Shown in pieces: positions 35,501-46,599 of a DNA stretch of 64,000 nt; position 1 is the first letter of the stretch; each line of letters begins with the position of its first letter. The position numbers were made by a program, and so were the translations under genes. The DNA comes from Aphrocallistes beatrix (taxonomy: Eukaryota > Porifera > Hexactinellida > Sceptrulophora > Aphrocallistidae): assembly GCA_963281255.1 (NCBI GenBank), contig OY725490.1, positions 1,426,001 through 1,490,000 of the forward strand, read 5' to 3'. The notes below the pieces were generated by a model. It made no database searches. It was not told where the DNA came from and saw only the letters and a list, made by a program, of their open reading frames with translations.

Positions 35501-37778
35501 TACAGAGCTCTGTAGACTGATAGGAGGAGAAGGAAGAGCTAGAAATTTAAACTCAAATACAAAAGGTATTGGATATAGTGATAATGCCGGATACAGATAA
35601 TTTTTTGCCAAATTATCACTATATTATATAGCAACTATTGCAAGTAAAAGCTTAGTTTGATCTAACAAAAACCTTTGAATTTGTGGAAACGTTGTTAATA
35701 ACGCTTTAAAACGTGCTTAAAACAGGTCAGAATAATGCTAAAATGTAACTTAAATCTGTGAAAAACAGGTATGAAAAAACACACAACTCACATTCCACAC
35801 ATAGTTGAAGTAAGCCAACATAACCCAATGGACTCTAAAAATACGACTTTCTATTCAATAATAATACATTTCCCATGTCTAACTTGAGCGGATTACGGGA
35901 TATCAATAATACAAAATGGACCCGAGTTCCAGGACCGAGATTGAACGCCTACAGTCCTTACTTAAAGGAGTCTATGGTACTAGTAAATACGGACAAACCT
36001 GCAGGCGTTAGTAAGGTTGTATCAATAATTCTATCAGTGTCACCAGAACTACCGTTAAGAAAGTATACAGCAGAACACCCAAGACGTATACCAGCATCAG
36101 AAGGTGTGTAAGAAGAGAGAGTTATGGTTCCAAGTATGATCTTATCATTACTGAAACTGTCATTAGCAAAAGCAGTCAGTCTAGTCAGATCTACTCCTCC
36201 ATATTCTCCTGTACCAGAACTAACAGCAGTGTCCGTGAGGGAAACATTAGTATTACCGACAATGAAATTAATGAAGTTAGAACGGAAATTGTTGATTGGA
36301 TCTGGAAGAGTCAATTCGCACTCAACAGTGACGTTATCTCCTGCACAGGCATATGATGGTATCTGAGTCAGTGTACCTGTAACATTGTAATAGCATATGA
36401 GATAAGGTCAGGGGTGTAGTGGAGGGGGAACACTAATTCTTCCAGTCAAATTTATTTTTGGAAAAGAGTTTTGTTCAAAGTTTACATACCTAGGTTTCAC
36501 TCAATTCAGATCATTCAAATAATTCAATTCAGTTCATTTCAATTCAATTCAATTCGATTGAAATTTAATATCTTTCAGATCAATCAACTCAATCATTTCT
36601 TATTAACCAAATCAATCAAATAAAATCAATAAATGAAGTTTTTCAGATCGAAATGATTTGACTCAACCTTGCCTGTAACGATAACGTTGAGTTTTATATT
36701 GATTGTTAGCAATGGGAGTTGCGTTGTGGAGGATATTGCTACACTGGGACACCCTGTATCATAGGCAATTTGCGTATTAGCAACCATTTTGTGAGCAAAA
36801 CTCGACTTGCTAATAAGTGAATTCCACTGTAGTATATTAAACTATTCCAATACTTAATTCTTACAATCCGAACACCTAAAATATTGTCTTATTCACCTCT
36901 AGCTTTGAATCAAGGTTGCAACTGAATAGTTCAATATTCAGTTAGACCAAATACTATTTTGCAAATACAGTGGAACCTGTATATAACGGCCACCCAAGGG
37001 ACTGGACAAAATTGGCCGTTATACACAGGTGGCCGTTATATACAGGTGATTGTCTTAATCCCCAAAAGGTATCAACGTAGTGAAATGAATATCAAGCTTT
37101 TAGAATCTATTACTTGAAGTAATATAATGAAACTTGTTTATCGTTCGTAACAGGTTCTGTCATAAACACATAAAAAGGTGAAAAATTTGATGGTCGTTAT
37201 AGACAGGTAGTGACCATTATAGACAGATGATGGCCGTTATACACAGTTTTTGGGTCAGTAAGGGACTGCAAATGGGTGGCCGCTGGCCGCGTTGAGCAGG
37301 TGACCGCTATACACAGGGTAAATATTATGGAATTTCGGACGGGACTGTTCAATGGTGACCGCTATAGACAGGTGACCGTTATACAGAGTGGCCGTTATAG
37401 CAGGTTCGACTGTAGTTGATATTCGGTTGGGAACTGAATATCAGTATTCGCATTCGGTTCAGGAACTATCCATGAATACTGATATTCGGTTCCCAACCGA
37501 ATATACGTACGGACATACAGACAACATACATACGGACGAGATACTCTGTCCATGTCATAAGGGCATCTCTCTATAGGAGCTGCACTAAAAATAGTAACAT
37601 TTCACAAAAAAAGTGTAGATCGAATTCATTGGATTGAAGTATAGTTCTGAAATAGTTGAGCTTTCTGACAGACTTTGTAGTTAGTTTGTGAAATGAGAGA
37701 ATTACACTCTAACGTACCTGATGAGCATAAATTTGTAAGGAAACTTAGTACACATATCAGATTCAAAATACATCGCAT
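29501..37778 (-). CDS. R3: Ig/FN3 receptor with long multi-exon tail (615 aa)
   Basis: Twelve exons: 37778-37718, 36376-35999, 35538-35254, 34878-34802, 34503-34212, 34035-33949, 32427-32398, 31918-31799, 31516-31477, 30753-30615, 30256-30041, 29623-29501. All frames join. Seen: signal peptide (1-20, MRCILNLICVLSFLTNLCSS), Ig-like (21-147, ends DAGIRLGCSAVYFLN), FN3-1 (147-242), FN3-2 (242-365), Ser/Thr/Pro stalk, the same 30-nt microexon as R1, membrane helix (about 405-435) and a 170-residue tail. The tail contains a duplicated Gln/Glu-rich exon motif (EQEVLE[R/K]LPN), LNYVDI (Y508), THYVEM (Y531) and DVDYIV (Y604). Where R1 has NQYASL, R3 has NQHASLQT, so the second ITAM tyrosine is His. 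The donor of exon 30256-30041 (CCT-GTGAGG) is the least certain junction, because the site used in the sister exons is altered. Confidence 0.82.
29703..29905. mobile_element. MITE with 'aggtcaaattcc' ends
   Basis: Left half repeats tgacctaaa-gaaattt and the right half its complement (ttttaggtcaaa). An inverted homologue lies at 49430-49685 in an R4 intron. It sits between two R3 tail exons. Confidence 0.6.
30435..30592. mobile_element. MITE 'ttgccgtggaaatggaattt'
   Basis: Inverted ends ttgccgtggaaatgg and ccattcccacggcaa. The interior repeats gggaattcccata. A relative is at 5270-5480 in R1. The 136-residue frame at 30444-30854 is a by-product that runs antisense through a real R3 exon. Confidence 0.65.
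31553..31775. mobile_element. G-run MITE with 'gaataaacgggggg' ends
   Basis: Left end aggggtccgaataaacggggg (shortened here) and right end ggggccgtttattcgaacc, with an internal run of 12 or more G. A fragment is at about 19390. R3 intron, directly 3' of the membrane exon. Confidence 0.55.
32196..32276. repeat. Short GC-rich palindrome (tgcctaatttccgggacg)
   Basis: gggcatgcctaatttccggg and its complement ccggaaattaggcatgcccc face each other around ccgtcccg. Related pieces are at 28395-28465, and a diverged larger relative (acctaatttacggatggaac) is at 55590-55830. It is likely a foldback MITE. Confidence 0.55.
32650..32962. mobile_element. MITE 'gttgtacgcgggctgcgggcc'
   Basis: Ends agttgtacgcgggctgcggg and cggcccgcgtgcaact are inverted repeats. 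A remnant lies at 43430-43492. R3 intron. The overlapping open frames on both strands are products of its unusual composition. Confidence 0.6.
33190..33459 (-). pseudogene. MULE-type transposase C-terminal fragment
   Basis: The frame has EAWHRSFNATVGCHHPTIWK followed by FIAALKREQ. This matches the conserved W-H-R-F ... H-P-T-I-W-K-F ... L-K-x-E-Q tail of Mutator-like (often FLYWCH-linked) transposases. Only this C-terminal piece is present. On its left, at 33055-33118, are four copies of gacaattcgyacc, perhaps remains of the element's terminal region. It lies in an R3 intron on the same strand as the host gene. Confidence 0.7.
33560..33940. repeat. R3 intron block duplicated at 43000-43370
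   Basis: Over about 370 bp, phrases such as acgtaaatgctaaatatt, aacttcagtttacgccatca and tttcaatgtgcagcaaacaa match the second copy nearly base for base. It links the broken Ig copy at 43.5-46.6 kb to duplication of the R3 locus. Confidence 0.85.
36968..37412. mobile_element. Pogo-like MITE 'cagtggaacctgtatataac'
   Basis: TA-flanked ends cagtggaacctgtatataac and gttatagcaggttcgactg. The interior repeats ggccgttatacacaggt many times. It is inserted into an accgaata-type MITE (pieces at 36905-36967 and 37413-37505), in the first R3 intron. Confidence 0.75.
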
Positions 37779-38059
37779 AATCCTATAATTCGTTGTTCTC
37801 ACACTCAACTCATTTAATATATTTATATGATTGAGAACTGCAAATTCATACCAGGAAACATTACCTAAATTTAAGGAATGTGGCACTGAGCACTCTGGTT
37901 ACAAGATTCTATATCAGGATAATATGGGAATCATTTGTTAGACGAAACATCGAAGAAGTAATGACCAAATAAAATACATAAAAGGCTACATAGAATACAT
38001 TAATTAACATGATGAACCCAATTATAACTTCAGTCTATATGTCGCAACCAATTGAGTAA

Positions 38060-38490
38060 CATTATTAGTGGTCATAGTGAGTATGCTTACCTTAACTAAG
38101 TTAGCATTGTGCATATTGTTAGCATATCGAAATTCAATATGAGTACGCATACAACTATCTATGTATATTATTACATTACATTAAAACGTAGAGAATGCTA
38201 TTGATGCTATTGATGTAATGGTGCTGCTCTCTACAAACTGTGTATTGGACTACTTTCAATTATCCCAATTAATTTCAAAACGATTATTCAACCAAGTTAC
38301 AAATATTTTAGATATATTGTTGTTGACAACAAATCTGTTTAAGGTATGTTACATAACGCTGGAGGGAGATATAATATATTCTGACATCGCTTAGGGAGAT
38401 CTCGGTACGGTGGAATTCGGGTTTATGCGTTGCGTAACGTTGAACGGCTTCTATCATGTATACGTATTATAGACTTATGAATGATATGAG
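38060..38490. repeat. Duplicated receptor-upstream block D, copy 3
   Basis: Upstream of R3 and homologous to 10870-11220 upstream of R1 (aagttagcattgtgcatat, caaccaagttayaaatay, aaggtatgttacata). It also shares gagtagagcgaatac with 21510. Confidence 0.65.
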
Positions 38491-38674
38491 TAGAGCGAAT
38501 ACAAAAAAAAGGTGAAAAAGTTATTTAGACCAAAGAATCCTCAAATGAAGGCTTCTGCTATCAATTTCAAAAACCCCGACAGAAACAAACATTCATGACC
38601 ATTAAAGGAAAGGAAATAAGCTTTCTGGAAAATGATTCGTGGTGGAATGATCTCACATTCCTAATTAACATAAG

Positions 38675-38712
38675 TAAAAGTCGCGCAGCGCAAGCAAGCG
38701 AAGCGCGCTTGT
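38675..38712 (-). mobile_element. HE hairpin head at the satellite edge
   Basis: gtcgcgcagcgcaagcaagc ... gcgcttgt is the terminal segment of an HE element in reverse orientation. The satellite array begins immediately after its terminal base. Confidence 0.65.
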
Positions 38713-41700
38713 TATGTATAATAACTGATGGAAATGGCTGGAATTTTCAGGAATTAGTATAATAACTGATGGAAATGGCTGGAATTTTCAGGAATTAGTA
38801 TAATAACTGATGGAAATGGCTGGAATTTTCAGGAATTAGTATAATAACTGATGGAAATGGCTGGAATTTTCAGGAATTAGTATAATAACTGATGGGAAAT
38901 GGCTGGAATTTTCAGGAATTAGTATAATAACTGATGGAAATGGCTGGAATTTTCAGGAATTAGTATAATAACTGATGGAAATGGCTGGAATTTTCAGGAA
39001 TTAGTATAATAACTGATGGAAAATGGCTGGAATTTTCAGGAATTAGTATAATAACTGATGGAAATGGCTGGAATTTTCAGGAATTAGTATAATAACTGAT
39101 GGAAAATGGCTGGAATTTTCAGGAATTAGTATAATAACTGATGGAAATGGCTGGAATTTTCAGGAATTAGTATAATAACTGATGGAAATGGCTGGAATTT
39201 TCAGGAATTAGTATAATAACTGATGGAAATGGCTGGAATTTTCAGGAATTAGTATAATAACTGATGGAAATGGCTGGAATTTTCAGGAATTAGTATAATA
39301 ACTGATGGAAATGGCTGGAATTTTCAGGAATTAGTATAATAACTGATGGAAATGGCTGGAATTTTCAGGAATTAGTATAATAACTGATGGAAATGGCTGG
39401 AATTTTCAGGAATTAGTATAATAACTGATGGAAAATGGCTGGAATTTTCAGGAATTAGTATAATAACTGATGGAAAATGGCTGGAATTTTCAGGAATTAG
39501 TATAATAACTGATGGAAATGGCTGGAATTTTCAGGAATTAGTATAATAACTGATGGAAATGGCTGGAATTTTCAGGAATTAGTATAATAACTGATGGAAA
39601 TGGCTGGAATTTTCAGGAATTAGTATAATAACTGATGGAAATGGCTGGAATTTTCAGGAATTAGTATAATAACTGATAGAAATGGCTGGAATTTTCAGGA
39701 ATTAGTATAATAACTGATAGAAATGGCTGGAATTTTCAGGAATTAGTATAATAACTGATGGAAATGGCTGGAATTTTCAGGAATTAGTATAATAACTGAT
39801 GGAAATGGCTGGAATTTTCAGGAATTATGTATAATAACTGATGGAAATGGCTGGAATTTTCAGGAATTAGTATAATAACTGATAGAAATGGCTGGAATTT
39901 TCAGGAATTAGTATAATAACTGATGGAAAATGGCTGGAATTTTCAGGAATTAGTATAATAACTGATGGGAAATGGCTGGAATTTTCAGGAATTAGTATAA
40001 TAACTGATGGAAATGGCTGGAATTTTCAGGAATTAGTATAATAACTGATGGAAATGGCTGGAATTTTCAGGAATTAGTATAATAACTGATGGAAATGGCT
40101 GGAATTTTCAGGAATTAGTATAATAACTGATGGAAATGGCTGGAATTTTCAGGAATTAGTATAATAACTGATGGAAATGGCTGGAATTTTCAGGAATTAG
40201 TATAATAACTGATGGAAATGGCTGGAATTTTCAGGAATTAGTATAATAACTGATGGAAATGGCTGGAATTTTCAGGAATTAGTATAATAACTGATGGAAA
40301 TGGCTGGAATTTTCAGGAATTAGTATAATAACTGATGGGAAATGGCTGGAATTTTCAGGAATTAGTATAATAACTGATGGAAATGGCTGGAATTTTCAGG
40401 AATTAGTATAATAACTGATGGAAATGGCTGGAATTTTCAGGAATTAGTATAATAACTGATGGAAATGGCTGGAATTTTCAGGAATTAGTATAATAACTGA
40501 TGGAAATGGCTGGAATTTTCAGGAATTAGTATAATAACTGATGGAAATGGCTGGAATTTTCAGGAATTAGTATAATAACTGATGGAAATGGCTGGAATTT
40601 TCAGGAATTAGTATAATAACTGATGGAAATGGCTGGAATTTTCAGGAATTAGTATAATAACTGATGGAAATGGCTGGAATTTTCAGGAATTAGTATAATA
40701 ACTGATGGAAAATGGCTGGAATTTTCAGGAATTAGTATAATAACTGATGGAAATGGCTGGAATTTTCAGGAATTAGTATAATAACTGATGGAAATGGCTG
40801 GAATTTTCAGGAATTAGTATAATAACTGATGGAAATGGCTGGAATTTTCAGGAATTAGTATAATAACTGATGGAAATGGCTGGAATTTTCAGGAATTAGT
40901 ATAATAACTGATGGAAATGGCTGGAATTTTCAGGAATTAGTATAATAACTGATAGAAATGGCTGGAATTTTCAGGAATTAGTATAATAACTGATAGAAAT
41001 GGCTGGAATTTTCAGGAATTAGTATAATAACTGATGGAAATGGCTGGAATTTTCAGGAATTAGTATAATAACTGATGGAAATGGCTGGAATTTTCAGGAA
41101 TTAGTATAATAACTGATGGAAATGGCTGGAATTTTCAGGAATTAGTATAATAACTGATGGGAAATGGCTGGAATTTTCAGGAATTAGTATAATAACTGAT
41201 AGAAATGGCTGGAATTTTCAGGAATTAGTATAATAACTGATGGGAAATGGCTGGAATTTTCAGGAATTAGTATAATAACTGATGGAAATGGCTGGAATTT
41301 TCAGGAATTAGTATAATAACTGATGGAAATGGCTGGAATTTTCAGGAATTAGTATAATAACTGATGGAAATGGCTGGAATTTTCAGGAATTAGTATAATA
41401 ACTGATGGAAATGGCTGGAATTTTCAGGAATTAGTATAATAACTGATGGAAATGGCTGGAATTTTCAGGAATTAGTATAATAACTGATGGAAATGGCTGG
41501 AATTTTCAGGAATTAGTATAATAACTGATGGAAATGGCTGGAATTTTCAGGAATTAGTATAATAACTGATGGAAATGGCTGGAATTTTCAGGAATTAGTA
41601 TAATAACTGATGGAAAATGGCTGGAATTTTCAGGAATTAGTATAATAACTGATGGAAAATGGCTGGAATTTTCAGGAATTAGTATAATAACTGATGGAAA

Positions 41701-42870
41701 TGGCTGGAATTTTCAGGAATTAGTATAATAACTGATGGAAATGGCTGGAATTTTCAGGAATTAGTATAATAACTGATGGAAATGGCTGGAATTTTCAGGA
41801 ATTAGTATAATAACTGATGGAAATGGCTGGAATTTTCAGGAATTAGTATAATAACTGATAGAAATGGCTGGAATTTTCAGGAATTAGTATAATAACTGAT
41901 AGAAATGGCTGGAATTTTCAGGAATTAGTATAATAACTGATGGAAATGGCTGGAATTTTCAGGAATTAGTATAATAACTGATGGAAATGGCTGGAATTTT
42001 CAGGAATTATGTATAATAACTGATGGAAATGGCTGGAATTTTCAGGAATTAGTATAATAACTGATAGAAATGGCTGGAATTTTCAGGAATTAGTATAATA
42101 ACTGATGGAAAATGGCTGGAATTTTCAGGAATTAGTATAATAACTGATGGGAAATGGCTGGAATTTTCAGGAATTAGTATAATAACTGATGGAAATGGCT
42201 GGAATTTTCAGGAATTAGTATAATAACTGATGGAAATGGCTGGAATTTTCAGGAATTAGTATAATAACTGATGGAAATGGCTGGAATTTTCAGGAATTAG
42301 TATAATAACTGATAGAAATGGCTGGAATTTTCAGGAATTAGTATAATAACTGATAGAAATGGCTGGAATTTTCAGGAATTAGTATAATAACTGATGGAAA
42401 TGGCTGGAATTTTCAGGAATTAGTATAATAACTGATGGAAATGGCTGGAATTTTCAGGAATTAGTATAATAACTGATGGAAATGGCTGGAATTTTCAGGA
42501 ATTAGTATAATAACTGATAGAAATGGCTGGAATTTTCAGGAATTAGTATAATAACTGATGGAAATGGCTGGAATTTTCAGGAATTAGTATAATAACTGAT
42601 GGAAATGGCTGGAATTTTCAGGAATTAGTATAATAACTGATGGAAATGGCTGGAATTTTCAGGAATTAGTATAATAACTGATAGAAATGGCTGGAATTTT
42701 CAGGAATTAGTATAATAACTGATGGAAATGGCTGGAATTTTCAGGAATTAGTATAATAACTGATGGAAATGGCTGGAATTTTCAGGAATTAGTATAATAA
42801 CTGATGGAAAATGGCTGGAATTTTCAGGAATTAGTATAATAACTGATGGAAATGGCTGGAATTTTCAGAA
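38713..42870. repeat. 41-bp satellite array, about 100 copies
   Basis: Unit tataataactgatggaaatgg then ctggaattttcaggaattag (41 bp, with 42-bp variants having one extra A or G after gatgg). Copies are almost identical. Rare variants (gatagaaat; ttatgtata junction; gatgggaaat) recur in the same order about 2182 bp apart (for example ggaattatgt at 39821 and 42003), showing a large block duplication within the array. No open frame, no spacer diversity. Array length may be misassembled. Confidence 0.95.
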
Positions 42871-42999
42871 ATTTAATGCCATCAAGTACATGGCAATATT
42901 TATGCAGAAATTCCTAATTCTTGCCACATGATAATGCTCTTGTACTCCTATGCATTTGTACCGTGTGATTAAATCAATTATTATAATTATCATTCATTC

Positions 43000-43370
43000 T
43001 GATATACGTAAATGCTAAATAATTATTTAAATTCTCTCTTGGGTCATGTTGATTCGTGGAAACCTATTTTATATAATCATATATATCATGGCTCTACAAA
43101 CTTCAGTTTACGCCATCACTACAATCTGTTTCTTGGCAAAGATGGAAATTATGGCAGGGGTTGTGAAACCACCGCATTTCTACATAAGTCGAAATAGACA
43201 TCCTTATCATGATCAACAGCTGGTCACAAGTTTCATCAGATGAGTTTTAGCAGTGCAACTTTCAATGTGCAGCAAACAACACTAAGTTGTATGAATTAAG
43301 ATTTAGTGACTTGAAGTAAGAACATCTATACAAGTATTATGCTCTGCAATTCACTTTCTATTTAAAAGTA
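43000..43370. repeat. Second copy of the R3 intron block
   Basis: Homologous to 33560-33940. The small frames at 43012-43243 are not conserved between the two copies and are not genes. Confidence 0.85.
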
Positions 43371-43644
43371 TTCCTAAAACTTTTAGAGGTTTGAGATAAG
43401 GAGCGCATTTCTGGAGTATAATACCCTGTATTGTGCGGGTCTTTTTCGGGCTTGTTGCGGGACAATGGCCTACACGGCCCGTGTGCAACTGTGAGTAGTA
43501 CACACTAGTAAATAAGGACAATCCTGCAGGTGTAAATAAGGTTGTATCAATAATTCTATCAGCATCACCAGAACTACCGTTAAGATAGTATACAGCAGAA
43601 CACCCAAGACGTATACCAGCATCAGAAGGTGTGCAAGAAGAGAG

Positions 43645-44395
43645 TTAATATCACTGATGATAGATAAGTAGCTTTATCAACATAATTTATTCGGTTGCAA
43701 AACGGTTATTGTGTCATATCTTCAGAATTCAATTCTCATAACTCAGTGGCTGGGTATAGCAGTTATACATTGATTATGGATTTCGCTAACTCATTTCCGG
43801 TAAAGTCATTTTGGGCGGGGAAATCTTATAAATACGGGGTCCGTCCTATAAATAGAATGGACCCTAGGTCATTGTCGGGATTTATATAATGGAGTAGTCG
43901 TGTGTAATCAGTGTTCCTATTAGTTATACTCTACCTGCTGGCATTCTCTTTGGAAGTCACTCTTGTAAACTAGAATTAGTAGTCCTTAAAAATAATTATG
44001 GAATTCACATACGCACAATTATTGAAATTACTTGGAAGCTAATTATAAGTTCCTTGTACTATTGTAACTGCTTGATCACATACATATGCCTTCTAAAGAT
44101 CTACGGGCCTCATTCAATAAAATTCTTGCACGAAGTAAGAAATTTTTAGAATTGAACTAAGAATTAGTTAAGAATAATTCGAAATTCAGTAAATAATGCG
44201 TTTACAGAAGAGAATAATAGGAAGCACAAACTGTGGTACAAGTGAAACAAAACATACCTTGAAGTGGAAAGAGAAATAAACATACTTTAGATTATATTAA
44301 AAAAATTTCTTAAAACATCATATACAAATATATCACAAACAAATTTAACACAAATACCGAAGAATTGAAAATACAACTGCACAAATGATTGGAAC
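43645..44395. other. Filler in the broken Ig copy, no gene
   Basis: AT-rich. From 44107 there is cctcattcaataaaattctt, related to the left end of the element at 62366. A frame of 64 residues at 43695-43889 shows nothing recognisable. Confidence 0.45.
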
Positions 44396-44800
44396 ATGAT
44401 ATTAACAAACATAAATATAATTTTAGAACATTTTAAAGACGTGGGACTTCATGACCGAGTGGTTAGCGCACTGAGTCGATAACAAAGTGACGCAGGTTCG
44501 AATCCCTAGCAAGTCAACAAATTTTCTACTTCCAGTATAACAAACATATTTATAATTTCAGAACATTTTAAAGACGTGGGACTTCATGACCGAGTGGTTA
44601 GCGCACTGAATTGATAATAAAGTGACGCAGGTTCGAATCCCAAGCAAGTCAACAAATTTTCAGTATTCCATAGGAACAAACATAAATATAATTTTAGAAC
44701 ATTTTAAAGACGTAGGACTTCATGGCCGAGTGGCTAGCGCACTGAGTCGATAACAAAGTGGCGCGGGTTCGAATCCAAAGCAAGTCAACAAATTTTAAGT
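44395..44800 (+). repeat. Three tandem tRNA-like units (about 135 bp each)
   Basis: Each unit holds a tRNA-like core (about 44444-44516, 44579-44651, 44715-44787). It has an A-box-like gaccgagtggttagcgc, a CACT...AGTG stem and a consensus B box ggttcgaatcc; gactt near the start pairs with aagtc at the end. The anticodon loop is too long and the stems are imperfect, so these are tRNA pseudogenes or a tRNA-headed SINE, not functional tRNAs. Spacers (aacattttaaagacg) are also repeated. Confidence 0.7.
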
Positions 44801-45112
44801 GTTCCAAAGTAACAAACTGACTTGATAACGAAGGAGCGGAGCGTGGGAACAACCCAAATAAAAAAGAACACATAAAATTTTAAAGAAAAGGAATCCATAT
44901 AGAGCGATGGCTCTAGGATTAGGGGAAACATAGAGTCAGAAAGATAACTAAAAGGGGAATTTCAAACATAATGAAACAAGGAAGGAACTGTCGATAAAGG
45001 TTAACGAGAAAACAACTTATGACATAATGCAAACGAGTATCCCATTATGGGGAAGGAATCGAAAATCACTAGAACAAAATGGATTTTATGCACAAAATAC
45101 TTCATAGAAACC

Positions 45113-46345
45113 ACGCTTGGTGGGGCATTGAAAAGAGTTATCCAAAATGCCAATTCTCTGCATAATGCCAAAAAGCACCCTCTCCGGTGGGGGGTTTGAA
45201 AAGAGTGACCCAAAACGCCCATTCTCCATATAATGCCATTGAGCACCCGCTCCGGGAAGGAGGTTTGAAAAGAGTAACCTAAAATGCCCATTCTCCACAT
45301 AATGCCACTGAGCACCCCCTCCGGGTAGGGGGTTTGAAAAGAGTAACCCAAAATACCCATTCTCCATATAATGCCACTGAGCACCCCGTCCGGGTGGGGG
45401 CTTTGAAAAGAGTAACCCAAAATGCCCATTCTCCACATAATGTCACAAAGCACCCCCACCGGGTGGGGGCTTTGAAAAGAGTAACCCAAAATGCCCATTC
45501 TCCAAATAATGCCACAAAGCACCCCCTCCGGGTAGGGGGTTTGAAAAGAGTAACCCAAAATGCCCATTCTCCAAATAATGCCACAAAGCACCCCCTCCGG
45601 GTAGGGGGTTTGAAAAGAGTAACCCAAAATGCCCATTCTCCATATAATGCCACTGAGCACCCCCTCCGGGTAGGGGGTTTGAAAAGAGTAACCCAAAATG
45701 CCCATTCTCCATATAATGCAACTGAGCACCCCCCTCGGGTAGGGGGTTTGAAAAGAGTAACCCAAAATGCCCAATCTACACATAATGCCACAAAGCACTC
45801 ACTCCGGGTGGGGGCTTTGAAAAGAGTAACCCAAAATGCCCATTCTCCAAATAATGCCACAAAGCACCCCCTCCGGGTAGGGGGTTTGAAAAGAGTAACC
45901 CAAAATGCCCATTCTCCATATAATGCCACTGAGCACCCCCTCCGGGTAGGGGGTTTGAAAAGAGTAACCCAAAATGCCCATTCTCCATATAATGCCACTG
46001 AGCACCCCCCTCGGGTAGGGGGTTTGAAAAGAGTAACCCAAAATGCCCATTCTCCACATAATGTCACAAAGCACCCCCTCCGGGTGGGGGCTTTGAAAAG
46101 AGTAACCCAAAATGCCCATTCTCCACATAATGTCACAAAGCACCCCCTCCGGGTGGGGGGTTTGAAAAGAGTAACCCAAAATGCCCATTCTCCATATAAT
46201 GCCACTGAGCACCCCCTCCGGGTAGGGGGTTTGAAAAGAGTAACCCAAAATACCCATTCTCCACATAATGCCACAAAGCACCCCTAGGTGCGGGGAGGAA
46301 TTGAAAAAGTCAACCAAAATGCCTGTTCTTCACATATTGCCACAG
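45113..46345. repeat. 69-bp minisatellite, about 18 units
   Basis: Unit: gaaaagagtaacccaaaatg, cccattctccatataatgcc, ac(t/a)(g/a)agcaccccc, tccgggtagggggttt. The core ccccctccgggtaggggg is a hairpin. Because 69 is divisible by three and the unit happens to lack stops, frames stay open on both strands for up to 331 codons. These frames have no start context, no family resemblance and no partner exons, so they are not annotated as genes. Confidence 0.9.
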
Positions 46346-46599
46346 ATAAGTGATAAGCATTAAAACATCTACTCAGATCTACTCCTTCTTTCCTGTACCA
46401 GAATTAACAGCAGTATCCGTAAGGGAAACATTAATATTACCGAGGATGAAATTAATGAAGTTCGAACGGAAATTGCTGATTGCATTTGGAATAGTCAATT
46501 CGCACTCAACAGTGACGTTATCTCCTGCACAGCTATAAGGTGGTACCTGAGTCAAAGTACCTGTAACATTGCAATAGCATATGAGATAAGGTACCGCGA

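Larger units (their letters stand above)
43490..46565 (-). pseudogene. Broken Ig-like exon from an R3 duplicate
   Basis: The exon's first half is at about 46374-46565 and its second half at 43490-43640, both on minus and both strongly similar to the R3 Ig exon at 35999-36376 (for example gaactaccgttaaga, gtgacgttatctcctgcaca). About 55 bp of the middle are missing and 2.7 kb of foreign sequence, including the tRNA-like triplet and the 69-bp minisatellite, lie between the halves. The FN3 exons expected between 43370 and 43490 are deleted and no signal peptide exon was found. It is a dead gene copy. Confidence 0.85.

Noticed and set aside
38713-42870. CRISPR-like appearance of the 41-bp array
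   Set aside because: Contiguous identical units with no unique spacers, in a eukaryotic context; it is a satellite.
44444-44787. Three functional tRNA genes
   Set aside because: A and B boxes are good, but the anticodon loop and stems do not fold as a standard tRNA; annotated as tRNA-like repeats instead.
45279-46287. Long open frames of 265-331 codons on both strands
   Set aside because: They are a consequence of a 69-bp stop-free tandem repeat; no domain, no splice structure, several frames open at once.
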